NCBI RefSeq assembly: GCF_008630635.1
Contig: NZ_CP043869.1
Coordinates: 868,001 to 932,000 of the forward strand
DNA length: 64,000 bases
Direction of reading: 5' to 3'
Source: Neptunomonas concharum
GTDB lineage: Bacteria > Pseudomonadota > Gammaproteobacteria > Pseudomonadales > Balneatricaceae
The notes beneath the pieces were generated by a model, which had not been told where the DNA came from, made no database searches, and saw nothing but the letters and a program-made list of their open reading frames with translations. This document shows positions 28,757 through 36,199 of this stretch, piece by piece. How positions within the stretch are numbered: the first letter of the stretch is position 1; every line of letters begins with the position of its first letter. A program made the translations under genes and the position numbers.

Positions 28757-31624
28757 TCAATGGGTCTGAATCCGGTTATTTTCTTCAGTGGTAGGTCTGT
28801 TGCTCAGTTTGGGTTGAGTACAACGATCTACTAAATAGACAATCGATTTATAATCAATCCCGCTATGATGACTCAGGCCTATTTCGCACGTTCGGCTGGT
28901 GGAATAGCCTGCCTCACAGTGTTCAACTGCGCCTTTTAATGTGCGCAGGGCTGAAGCATTCAGCTCGGGGGTTGAAAAGCCCTTGTCGCCGGCAAACCCG
29001 CAACAGGTGATCTGATCGGGAATGACCACCTGAGAGGAGCATGCCGACATAATACGCTTAAGTTTTGCTGCTTGGCCTAAGCGAGTCGCGCTGCAGGTAA
29101 TATGCAGTGCTACCGGCTCGTTGGTTTGCTGGAAGATCAATCGATCCATCAAGAATTGATCGATAAAATCGACAGTATCAAAAATCTGAAGACGAGTATC
29201 GATCTTATCCTTTAGTCTTAAGCTGCATGGGCTGGTGTCAGAGTACACCGGTATGTTGCCGTTTTCTGTGATCTTGAGCAGTGTTTGCTCGATCTCAGAG
29301 GATTTAGAGTCGGCTGCTGCAAACATCCCTTTGGACTGAAACGGCATACCGCAACATAGACCATCTAAGTTGTCTGGGTAGATCACTTCAAAGCCGGCTT
29401 TACGTAACAGGGCTTCCGTCATTGTCGCTAAAGAGGTTTGATCCTCATCGCCCCGCGCTGGCCCCATCGTACGGCTAGCGCAGCTGGGTAAATAAACCAC
29501 TTTAGGTGCACCGGCAGTGGGTGGTGTGCTCGTTGGTTTGATCTTAGGTGCTGCCTTAGGCATGGCCGGTGTCCATTGCTGGATACGTCCGCCCGACAGC
29601 TTTCGAGCGCTTGAAGTGATGTTAGTCATCGCTTTTGTGCCAAGGAGCTTGTGTGTCAGATCTGCACCTGCGAAGGCCACTCGGCTGACTTTCTCTACAG
29701 TACCGTAATGATCTGCTAACCACTGTGCTAGCTTTGTATGGCTCTCATTATTACGGCTTCGAATAGAGCGGGTGAGATCACCTGTATTGATACCCACTGG
29801 GCAGGTCGTTGAGCACAGACCGCACGCAGCGCAGGTATCTGTACCTTGGTATTCATATTCTTTTCTTAAAAGGGCTAATCGCTCGGCATCTTCTCCTGTT
29901 GCCTCTAGGCGAGCAATCTCACGCCAGATGACAATACGTTGTCGCGGAGAAAGTGTCAGCGCACGAGAGGGGCAGGTCGGCTCACAGAACCCACATTCGA
30001 TACACTTATCAACCAATGCATCAGCCGCAGGAAGAGGCTTGAGGTTTTCCAGATGGACATGAGGATTAGCGTTTAACACTACGCCAGGATTGAGAATACC
30101 TCGGGGATCTAATAAGTGCTTTAAATCCCACATTAGCTGGTAGGCCTCTTGGCCCCATTCTAGCTCGACAAAAGGAGCCATATTACGCCCGGTGCCGTGT
30201 TCTGCTTTTAGAGAGCCATCATAGGTGCCCACCACCATATTGGCGACATCCATCATTAAGCCGTCGTAGCGATCAATCTCCTCTTGGTTATCGAACGCTT
30301 GAGTAAAGACAAAATGCAAATTACCTTCTAGAGCATGGCCGAATATGAGGGCTTCATCGTAATGCCATTTCTTGAATAGCTGGTGTAGATCATGAACCGC
30401 ATCAGCTAATTGATCCACAGGGAAGGCTACATCCTCGATAATAACCGTGGTGCCTGTAAGGCGAATAGCGCCAATTGCAGGGAATAAACCTTTACGAATC
30501 GCCCAATACTTTGCGTATTCTTCAGGGTCAGTTGTGAACTCAATCGGGCGAGCAGTCTCTAAGGCCGCGATAGAGGCTTTAATTTCCTGCACCTGTTCAG
30601 CAAGTTGCTGGGGGTTGGCTGAGCGAGTTTCTACCAGAAGGGCCGCCGCATCATCAGGTAAGTCTTTGATGAAATCTGGCATCCCCGGTTTGGTTTCTAC
30701 CGAGCGTAGTCCCGCCCGGTCCATCAGCTCAACGGCAGAAACGGGTGTTTTTTTCAGAATCGCGACCGCTTCACAGGTCGTACGCACACTATTAAAAAAG
30801 ATAAGGGCAGAGGCTTTGTTAGGGTGCTCATCAACCGTTTGGTAGGTGATCTCTGACATAAATCCGAGCGTACCTTCTGAGCCGATCATCAAGTGCTGTA
30901 AAATCTCAATGGGATCTTGATAATCAACTAAGGCGTTGAGCGCATAGCCGGTAGTATTCTTCAAACGATACTTGTGCTCTATACGTGAGTGTAGCGCTTC
31001 ATTAGCGCGTGTTTGTCTGCCCAGCGAATCCAGTGCATCCAAAAGCCCTTTGTGGCTCTCTTTAAAGCGCGCAACAGAGTCTGCATCCCCCGTATTCACC
31101 TGAGTGCCGTCGGCTAATACAAGCTGCATACTTTTAAGTGTACGATAGCTATTTTGTGCAGTACCGCAGCACATACCGCTGGCATTATTTGCCGCAATAC
31201 CACCGATCATAGCAGCATTAATGGATGCAGGATCTGGGCCGATTTTCTTATTGTATGGGGATAAATAGCTATTCGCCTGCCCGCCGATTACACCGGGTTG
31301 AAGTGTGATTTCGGTAGCATCGTCGTTGATTTTATAGCCTTTCCAACCATCTCCAAGCTGGATGAGTACTGAATCGGTAATCGCCTGCCCCGACAAGCTA
31401 GTGCCCGCTGCTCTAAACGTTACAGGGATCGTTTTTTCATTGGCCAGTTGAATGATTCTGGCAACTTCCGATGCACTTTCAGCACGCACCACAATTTGTG
31501 GGACCAACCGGTAAAAACTGGCATCGGTACCGTAAGCTAAGGTACGCAACGGGTCAGTAATTAAACGCTGCTCAGGAATAAAGCGCGCAAGTTCAGCAAG
31601 AAAATCACGGTGTGTCTGTTTCAT
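28757..31624 (-). CDS. FAD- and Fe-S-dependent D-lactate/D-2-hydroxyacid dehydrogenase (Dld-II/YdiJ type)
   Basis: A membrane-associated flavoprotein likely oxidising D-lactate to pyruvate and passing electrons to quinone. From the ATG at 31624 it is 955 residues. The order is an FAD-binding PCMH domain (RAAGTSLSGQA near 70; GPDPASINAAMIGGIAANNASGM near 135), an FAD-linked oxidase C domain (HALEGNLHF; EHGTGRNMAP) and two 4Fe-4S clusters (CIECGFCEPTCPSRAL; CAACGLCSTTCPVGIN). Two CCG domains follow (GLCCGMPFQSKGM; ITCCGFAGDKGF). Shewanella Dld-II has this architecture. YdiJ-like D-2-hydroxyglutarate dehydrogenase is the alternative. TRAP genes upstream and pdhR nearby favour lactate. A GTG at 31642 is an alternative start; neither start has a clear ribosome-binding site. 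Confidence 0.87.
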   Translation of the reverse strand: MKQTHRDFLAELARFIPEQRLITDPLRTLAYGTDASFYRLVPQIVVRAESASEVARIIQLANEKTIPVTFRAAGTSLSGQAITDSVLIQLGDGWKGYKINDDATEITLQPGVIGGQANSYLSPYNKKIGPDPASINAAMIGGIAANNASGMCCGTAQNSYRTLKSMQLVLADGTQVNTGDADSVARFKESHKGLLDALDSLGRQTRANEALHSRIEHKYRLKNTTGYALNALVDYQDPIEILQHLMIGSEGTLGFMSEITYQTVDEHPNKASALIFFNSVRTTCEAVAILKKTPVSAVELMDRAGLRSVETKPGMPDFIKDLPDDAAALLVETRSANPQQLAEQVQEIKASIAALETARPIEFTTDPEEYAKYWAIRKGLFPAIGAIRLTGTTVIIEDVAFPVDQLADAVHDLHQLFKKWHYDEALIFGHALEGNLHFVFTQAFDNQEEIDRYDGLMMDVANMVVGTYDGSLKAEHGTGRNMAPFVELEWGQEAYQLMWDLKHLLDPRGILNPGVVLNANPHVHLENLKPLPAADALVDKCIECGFCEPTCPSRALTLSPRQRIVIWREIARLEATGEDAERLALLRKEYEYQGTDTCAACGLCSTTCPVGINTGDLTRSIRSRNNESHTKLAQWLADHYGTVEKVSRVAFAGADLTHKLLGTKAMTNITSSARKLSGGRIQQWTPAMPKAAPKIKPTSTPPTAGAPKVVYLPSCASRTMGPARGDEDQTSLATMTEALLRKAGFEVIYPDNLDGLCCGMPFQSKGMFAAADSKSSEIEQTLLKITENGNIPVYSDTSPCSLRLKDKIDTRLQIFDTVDFIDQFLMDRLIFQQTNEPVALHITCSATRLGQAAKLKRIMSACSSQVVIPDQITCCGFAGDKGFSTPELNASALRTLKGAVEHCEAGYSTSRTCEIGLSHHSGIDYKSIVYLVDRCTQPKLSNRPTTEENNRIQTH

Positions 31625-31670
31625 GTTTATCACTGCGGCCACAGAAGTGGCAATTAGTCAGATCGGAAGT

Positions 31671-31697
31671 CGGAGGTATCCCGATGGGATACCTCCG
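31671..31697 (-). other. Strong intercistronic hairpin between the TRAP genes and the dehydrogenase
   Basis: A perfect 12-bp stem, CGGAGGTATCCC / GGGATACCTCCG, with a three-base loop. There is no T run on either strand, so it is more likely an mRNA-stabilising or processing element than a terminator. Confidence 0.6.
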
Positions 31698-31710
31698 AGG
31701 CAGTATAGAA

Positions 31711-33096
31711 TTAGCCGTAAGCGTTGGCAGGTAGCCAAAGTACCAGCTGAGGCCAGAATACAAGGATTAGCAACGCCACCAGTTGTAGGGCGATAAAAGG
31801 AATTACCCCTTTGTAGATGTCTGTTAATTTCACATTAGGTGGGCAGACACCTTTTAGGTAAAAGAGCGCAAAACCTACCGGTGGCGTTAAGAAGGAGGTC
31901 TGTAAGGTCATCGCTACCAACATCACAAACCAAACTAATTGGGGATTATCAACCACACCGTAACCATTAATCTCTAAACCAAGCGCAGAGATAACAGGGG
32001 CTAAGAGGGGAAGAATAATCAACGTAATCTCAATCCAGTCAAGGAAGAAACCTAATAAGAAGATGACACCAAGAATGAAAAAGATAATCCCATAAGGGCC
32101 AAATGGTAAGCCTGTCAGGAACGACTCGATTAATTCATCACCACCTAACTCACGAAGCACCAGTGCAAAACAGGTCGCACCGATAAAGATCGCAAAGATA
32201 TAAGCGGTTGTATTAAGCGTTCCACCCATCACTTCTTTTAAGACAGTAAAGTTGAATTTGCGGTTATAGATGGCCAACAGAGTTGCGCCGAGTGCGCCTA
32301 CACCGGATGCTTCGGTGGGTGTAGCGAAGCCACCAAAAATTGAACCCAGTACCACGAAAATCAACAATACAGTTGGAAGTACTGCTTTGAGCACGTTCAA
32401 GACGATTGTCAGATCAACAGGTTTAGCATCCACAGGTACCGGTGCTGCTTCAGGTTTAACAAGACCATAAATCAAGATATAGACAATATACATAGCGCCT
32501 AGCATTAATCCTGGGAATACCGCCCCCATAAACAGATCGCCGACCGACAAGCCTAACTGATCTGCCATAATGACCAGCATAATACTGGGTGGGATCAGAA
32601 TACCTAAGGTCCCCGCGGATGCGATGGTACCTAGTGCTAATGGCATGGCATAACCTTGCTTTGTCATCGATGGCAGAGACATAACCGCCAACAGTACAAC
32701 GGATGCGCCGATAATACCGGTAGATGCGGCCAAGATGATGCCGATAGCCGTAACGGTTACCGCTAAACCACCGCGCACTCGCCCGAAGAGTTCTTGCATG
32801 GAATGCATTAGCTTTTCGGCAACGCCGGACTTATCCAGCATAATGCCCATAAAGATAAACATGGGCAGGGCAACCAGAATCCAGTTGTCCATAATCTTCC
32901 ATAGGCGGTTAACAACCAACCCTAGCGTCGTGTAGTCGAGGCCTGTAATCGTATCGAAATAGGTGTCAGAGAATTGGCCAATAAAGGCAAAGATGATGCC
33001 GATACCACCCAATACCCAAGCGACAGGTATACCGGTAAAAAGTAGCGCGATGAACGATAGGAACATCGCAATGACCATAATTTCATTGGCGTCCAT
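31711..33096 (-). CDS. TRAP transporter large permease subunit (DctM family)
   Basis: The 461-residue protein is very hydrophobic with about 12 membrane segments. It has DctM-family signatures: ALPMFIFMGIMLDKSGVAEKLM near residue 75, LALGTIASAGTLGILIPPSIMLVI near 155 and GFFLDWIEITLIILPLLAPVI near 355. With the small subunit it drives Na+-coupled import of a ligand delivered by the periplasmic binding protein. It follows the small-subunit gene after a 2-base gap. Confidence 0.95.
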   Translation of the reverse strand: MDANEIMVIAMFLSFIALLFTGIPVAWVLGGIGIIFAFIGQFSDTYFDTITGLDYTTLGLVVNRLWKIMDNWILVALPMFIFMGIMLDKSGVAEKLMHSMQELFGRVRGGLAVTVTAIGIILAASTGIIGASVVLLAVMSLPSMTKQGYAMPLALGTIASAGTLGILIPPSIMLVIMADQLGLSVGDLFMGAVFPGLMLGAMYIVYILIYGLVKPEAAPVPVDAKPVDLTIVLNVLKAVLPTVLLIFVVLGSIFGGFATPTEASGVGALGATLLAIYNRKFNFTVLKEVMGGTLNTTAYIFAIFIGATCFALVLRELGGDELIESFLTGLPFGPYGIIFFILGVIFLLGFFLDWIEITLIILPLLAPVISALGLEINGYGVVDNPQLVWFVMLVAMTLQTSFLTPPVGFALFYLKGVCPPNVKLTDIYKGVIPFIALQLVALLILVFWPQLVLWLPANAYG

Positions 33097-33098
33097 GG

Positions 33099-33623
33099 TT
33101 ATTCTCCGCGTAAAAGTAAAACAGTGTCACGGTAAAGGCGGGATAAAACAGCCAGCCCTAACAGTGCAAAAGAAACAGGAATGACCCCTTTAATGATCCA
33201 TCGGAATGGTAATCCAGAAGGGGAGTCAGAACTCTCGTTGATGCGGTAAGAGTCTACGAAAAAGTCGATACTGTGCATAAAAACAATGGCGATAAAAGGC
33301 AAAACCAACGTGAGAATGCCAATGATTTCAATGATGTGCTTGGTTCGTGCACGGAAATGTGTATAAAACAAATCGACGCGAATATGGGAATTAGTAGTTT
33401 GCGCATAGGACAAGCCAAACATTACCCCAACAGCGTAGAGGTGCCACTGGAGTTCCTCAAAAATGATAAGGCCACTAGAAAAGCCTTTTCTAAGTACAAC
33501 CTGCAAAATGATTACCAGAACCAGCAGGACATAGCACCAAGCCACTGACATACCGATACGCTGGATAAAGCGATCGATCTTATCGGCCAAAGGTACTGAG
33601 GGAAGGGTGTCATTCTCAGTCAC
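33099..33623 (-). CDS. TRAP transporter small permease subunit (DctQ family)
   Basis: The 174-residue protein has four predicted membrane segments. The DctQ-type core LQVVLRKGFSSGLIIFEELQWHLYAVGVMFGLSYAQTTNSHIRVDLFY contains the conserved EE(L/F)xW pattern. It lies between the binding-protein gene and the large-subunit gene. It begins downstream of a terminator-like hairpin, so it is probably made at a lower level than the binding protein. Confidence 0.93.
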   Translation of the reverse strand: MTENDTLPSVPLADKIDRFIQRIGMSVAWCYVLLVLVIILQVVLRKGFSSGLIIFEELQWHLYAVGVMFGLSYAQTTNSHIRVDLFYTHFRARTKHIIEIIGILTLVLPFIAIVFMHSIDFFVDSYRINESSDSPSGLPFRWIIKGVIPVSFALLGLAVLSRLYRDTVLLLRGE

Positions 33624-33657
33624 TGGAAGCTACCTACGTCGATTATTGTTATAGAAA

Positions 33658-33692
33658 ATACAGAAAAGGCAAGCAGCTATACTGCCTGCCTT
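33658..33692 (-). terminator. Attenuator-like terminator between the TRAP binding-protein and permease genes
   Basis: On the minus strand an 11-bp stem (AAGGCAGGCAG / CTGCTTGCCTT, one G-U pair) with a five-base loop is followed by a T-rich stretch. Partial termination here would raise the ratio of binding protein to permease. Confidence 0.6.
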
Positions 33693-33706
33693 GAGTCGAG
33701 CGAGAA

Positions 33707-34771
33707 TTAACGGCTACGTGGAAGGAATGCGTTAGATTCCCACAAATCGTAACCTTCACGGAACGTGCTTAGGTCGTCCCATACTTTCTTGAAGAACGGA
33801 TCAGCCGCTGATTTTTCAGATGCGACTTCGTCCCATTTCTGCTCAAAGGTTTTCAGCATAGTTTCGTTCCAGTAACGGATCTCTACACCTTGCTCTTTGG
33901 CTTTAGCCATCACTGGGAACTGCATCGCCTCACCTTCAGCAATCGCGTTCGTCATAGAGGCTTTACAGGTGTTCTCAACGGTAGCCTGTTGGCCTTTAGA
34001 CATTTTACCCCAAGCATCTTTGTTAACTAGAAGTTCAAAGATAGTTGCCTGTTGGTGCCAGCCAGGGAAGTAGTTGTACTTAACAATTTTATGGAAACCT
34101 AAGCGTTGGTCGATGGCAGGTTGAGAGAACTCAGACGCATCAATGGCCCCTTTCTCAAGTGCGCCAAAGATTTCACCGCCTGGTAACTGAGAGGTTGAAA
34201 CCCCCAGTTTTTCCATGACAGAAGCGCCAAGACCGAAGAAGCGCATATTCAGACCTTGCAGATCTTCTGGTTTCTCGATTGGTTTTTTGAACCAGCCTGA
34301 AGTCTCAGGAGAGATGATGGCACATGGAATAACTTTTACGTTATAACCGCCGTTGTCATACATTTCCTGATAAAGTTTAAGGCCATTACCGTAGTACATC
34401 CATGCCATATACTCGCCGGCTTCAGGGCCGAAAGGTACGGCAGAGAAAAGTGCAGCCGCTGGCATTTTACCTTGCCAGTACCCTGCTGTTGCATAACCTG
34501 AGTTAACTTTACCGGAAGAAACCGCATCAAGAATCTCAGGAGGGCTCACGAGTTTGCCTGGCTCGTAAATTTTCATTTTGATTTTGCCATCACTGACGAG
34601 ATTCAACTGTTCTGAAACCCAAACAATCGGTGTACCTAGTGCAGGAAGGTGTGAGCCAAAGGCGATAGGTGTTTTTAGCAAGATTTTATCTGCAGCTTGA
34701 GCGGGAGCCAGTGTAGCGGCAGCGGCTGCCAGAACAGCGGTAGAGATCACAGACTTAGTGAACTTTTTCAT
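33707..34771 (-). CDS. TRAP transporter periplasmic substrate-binding protein, alpha-keto/hydroxy-acid type
   Basis: The 354-residue protein has a signal peptide (MKKFTKSVISTAVLAAAAATLAPAQA, cut before Ala27) and a DctP/TakP-like fold. The motifs LQGLNMRFFGLGASVMEKLGVSTSQLPGGEIFGALEKGAIDASEFS and YFPGWHQQATIFELLVNKDAW are typical of the subgroup that includes TakP (alpha-keto acids) and the Thermus lactate-binding protein. The conserved Arg in MRFFG binds the substrate carboxylate in this family. Placement before a D-lactate-type dehydrogenase and opposite pdhR suggests lactate or pyruvate. It is the first gene of its operon. Confidence 0.93.
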   Translation of the reverse strand: MKKFTKSVISTAVLAAAAATLAPAQAADKILLKTPIAFGSHLPALGTPIVWVSEQLNLVSDGKIKMKIYEPGKLVSPPEILDAVSSGKVNSGYATAGYWQGKMPAAALFSAVPFGPEAGEYMAWMYYGNGLKLYQEMYDNGGYNVKVIPCAIISPETSGWFKKPIEKPEDLQGLNMRFFGLGASVMEKLGVSTSQLPGGEIFGALEKGAIDASEFSQPAIDQRLGFHKIVKYNYFPGWHQQATIFELLVNKDAWGKMSKGQQATVENTCKASMTNAIAEGEAMQFPVMAKAKEQGVEIRYWNETMLKTFEQKWDEVASEKSAADPFFKKVWDDLSTFREGYDLWESNAFLPRSR

Positions 34772-34873
34772 GTCTCATCCTCAATGACGTTATTTATTTT
34801 TCTAGTGGTCTTTTAACCATATTGCATGTCAAAAAACATGTCATTAATTAATCAATGTTATGCTTCTTGTAAT

Positions 34874-34888
34874 ATTGGTCATACCAAT
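34874..34888. promoter_or_regulatory. PdhR operator, perfect match
   Basis: ATTGGTCATACCAAT fits the E. coli PdhR consensus ATTGGTnnnACCAAT at all 12 defined bases. It is about 100 bp upstream of the TRAP binding-protein start. PdhR releases its site when it binds pyruvate. Confidence 0.8.
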
Positions 34889-35014
34889 TTACCATGCGAT
34901 AGGTTCTACTGTATTTTTTTTGAGCAGGGCTTGTCAATCCTTTTTTAGAATCCAAATATATATTGGAATTTACGCAAATAAGCGCTAGTTTCAAATATAA
35001 GGTTTGAATTCTTA

Positions 35015-35029
35015 ATTGGTCTTACCAGT
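35015..35029. promoter_or_regulatory. PdhR operator, one mismatch
   Basis: ATTGGTCTTACCAGT differs from the consensus ATTGGTnnnACCAAT at one position. It lies about 150 bp upstream of the pdhR ATG, where it could serve autoregulation. Confidence 0.7.
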
Positions 35030-35177
35030 TATTGCACCTGCACAAAAAAGCGGATAATGAATAATTTATTACTATTTATCCTAGTGCAGATTCGCTAAAA
35101 GGCGAGTATTTGAGCAGGCGGATGTGACTTGGGTGTTCGCTTGTTGCTGGGAGTATTTAGTCAGTGTGGAAAAACGG

Positions 35178-35942
35178 ATGGCATATCAACGGGTTAAGCA
35201 ACCAAAAATTTCGGATGTAATCGTAGAGCGTATGGAGGAGATGATCCTTGAGGGGACATTAAAACCAGGCCAAAAATTACCCCCTGAACGAGAGCTGGCA
35301 AAACAGTTTGAAGTGTCACGCCCGTCACTTCGTGAAGCTGTTCAAAAGTTAGCCGCGAAAGGTCTATTGGTTAGCAGGCAAGGAGGGGGTACTTATGTCT
35401 CTGATGACTTAGGTGGCTCTTTCATGGATCCATTGCTTGAGCTATTTAAAACTCACCCTGAAGCGCAATATGATCTGCTGGAGTTTCGTCATGCTTTGGA
35501 GGGTGTGACTGCCTATTATGCCGCTCTTCGAAGTACACCTGCTGATAAAGAAGCGATAAAAGCAAGCTATGAGCTTTTGCAAAGCTTTCATGAGAACAAA
35601 GAGTTTGAGAAAGAGGTGGCAGCGGATGTTGATTTTCACCTAACTATTGCGGCTTCAACTCATAACATGGTGTTGCTCCATATGATGCGAGCGTTGTTCA
35701 GTTTGTTGCGCCAGCATATTGGAGATAACTTGCAAAATATCTACCCAAAACCTGGGTATCGGCAAAAAATTCACGACCAGCACTACAAGCTTATGGAAGC
35801 AATCTTTTCGGGAGAGCCGGATAGAGCTCAAAAGGCTGCCCATGATCACTTGGCCTATGTAGAAGAAGCGTTGCTAGAGCAGGGTCGCGAAAATACACGT
35901 ATTGAACGGGCGTTGCGCCGTTCAGGTAATAGTCTTGCATAA
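35178..35942 (+). CDS. pdhR: Pyruvate-responsive GntR-family repressor PdhR
   Basis: The 254-residue regulator has a GntR winged helix (residues 7-75, KQPKISDVIVERMEEMILEGTLKPGQKLPPERELAKQFEVSRPSLREAVQKLAAKGLLVSRQGGGTYV). This is nearly the same as E. coli PdhR. A FadR-type all-helical effector domain follows (LLEFRHALEGVTAYYAALRST and HNMVLLHMMRALFSLLRQH). The ATG at 35178 gives MAYQRVKQPK, matching PdhR; in-frame starts further upstream (35124) are not needed. It precedes aceE-aceF, the usual position. It likely represses its own gene and the divergent lactate operon when pyruvate is low. Confidence 0.95.
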   Translation: MAYQRVKQPKISDVIVERMEEMILEGTLKPGQKLPPERELAKQFEVSRPSLREAVQKLAAKGLLVSRQGGGTYVSDDLGGSFMDPLLELFKTHPEAQYDLLEFRHALEGVTAYYAALRSTPADKEAIKASYELLQSFHENKEFEKEVAADVDFHLTIAASTHNMVLLHMMRALFSLLRQHIGDNLQNIYPKPGYRQKIHDQHYKLMEAIFSGEPDRAQKAAHDHLAYVEEALLEQGRENTRIERALRRSGNSLA

Positions 35943-36049
35943 GAGAGAAAGCGTGAGATTGTGGCTCTGTATAAAAACTACAAAAATGAAATAAACCTAG
36001 AGGTTAACAATAAGTATATAGGGCTCATATAGACAGATTTTTTAGATTC

Positions 36050-36066
36050 TTGTAGTATTACTACAA
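36050..36066. promoter_or_regulatory. GntR-type palindrome upstream of aceE
   Basis: TTGTAGTATTACTACAA is a perfect 17-base palindrome containing the GntR/FadR-subfamily core TnGTnnnACnA. It is not the ATTGGT/ACCAAT form seen before pdhR. It sits 134 bp before the aceE start, in the 257-bp pdhR-aceE gap, and may be an operator for PdhR or a related regulator. Confidence 0.55.
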
Positions 36067-36199
36067 AATAACAAGAAAGAGGAAATTGCTGCAAAGCAGC
36101 ATAAACCCTCGCATAACAAAGGTTCAGGCCAAAAGTCAGGAAACTGAACCATCCAAACTAAGGGATGATTGCTAAAATAGCATACGTGGAGAAGGCAAC

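Larger units (their letters stand above)
34772..35177. promoter_or_regulatory. Divergent regulatory region between the TRAP operon and pdhR
   Basis: This 406-bp, AT-rich gene-free stretch must hold the promoters of both the TRAP/lactate operon (leftward) and pdhR (rightward). It contains two PdhR-type palindromes, listed separately. No small gene is evident. Confidence 0.7.

Noticed and set aside
34806-34819. Possible third PdhR-like site (TGGT...ACCA)
   Set aside because: The half-sites are six bases apart, not three, so it does not fit the operator spacing.
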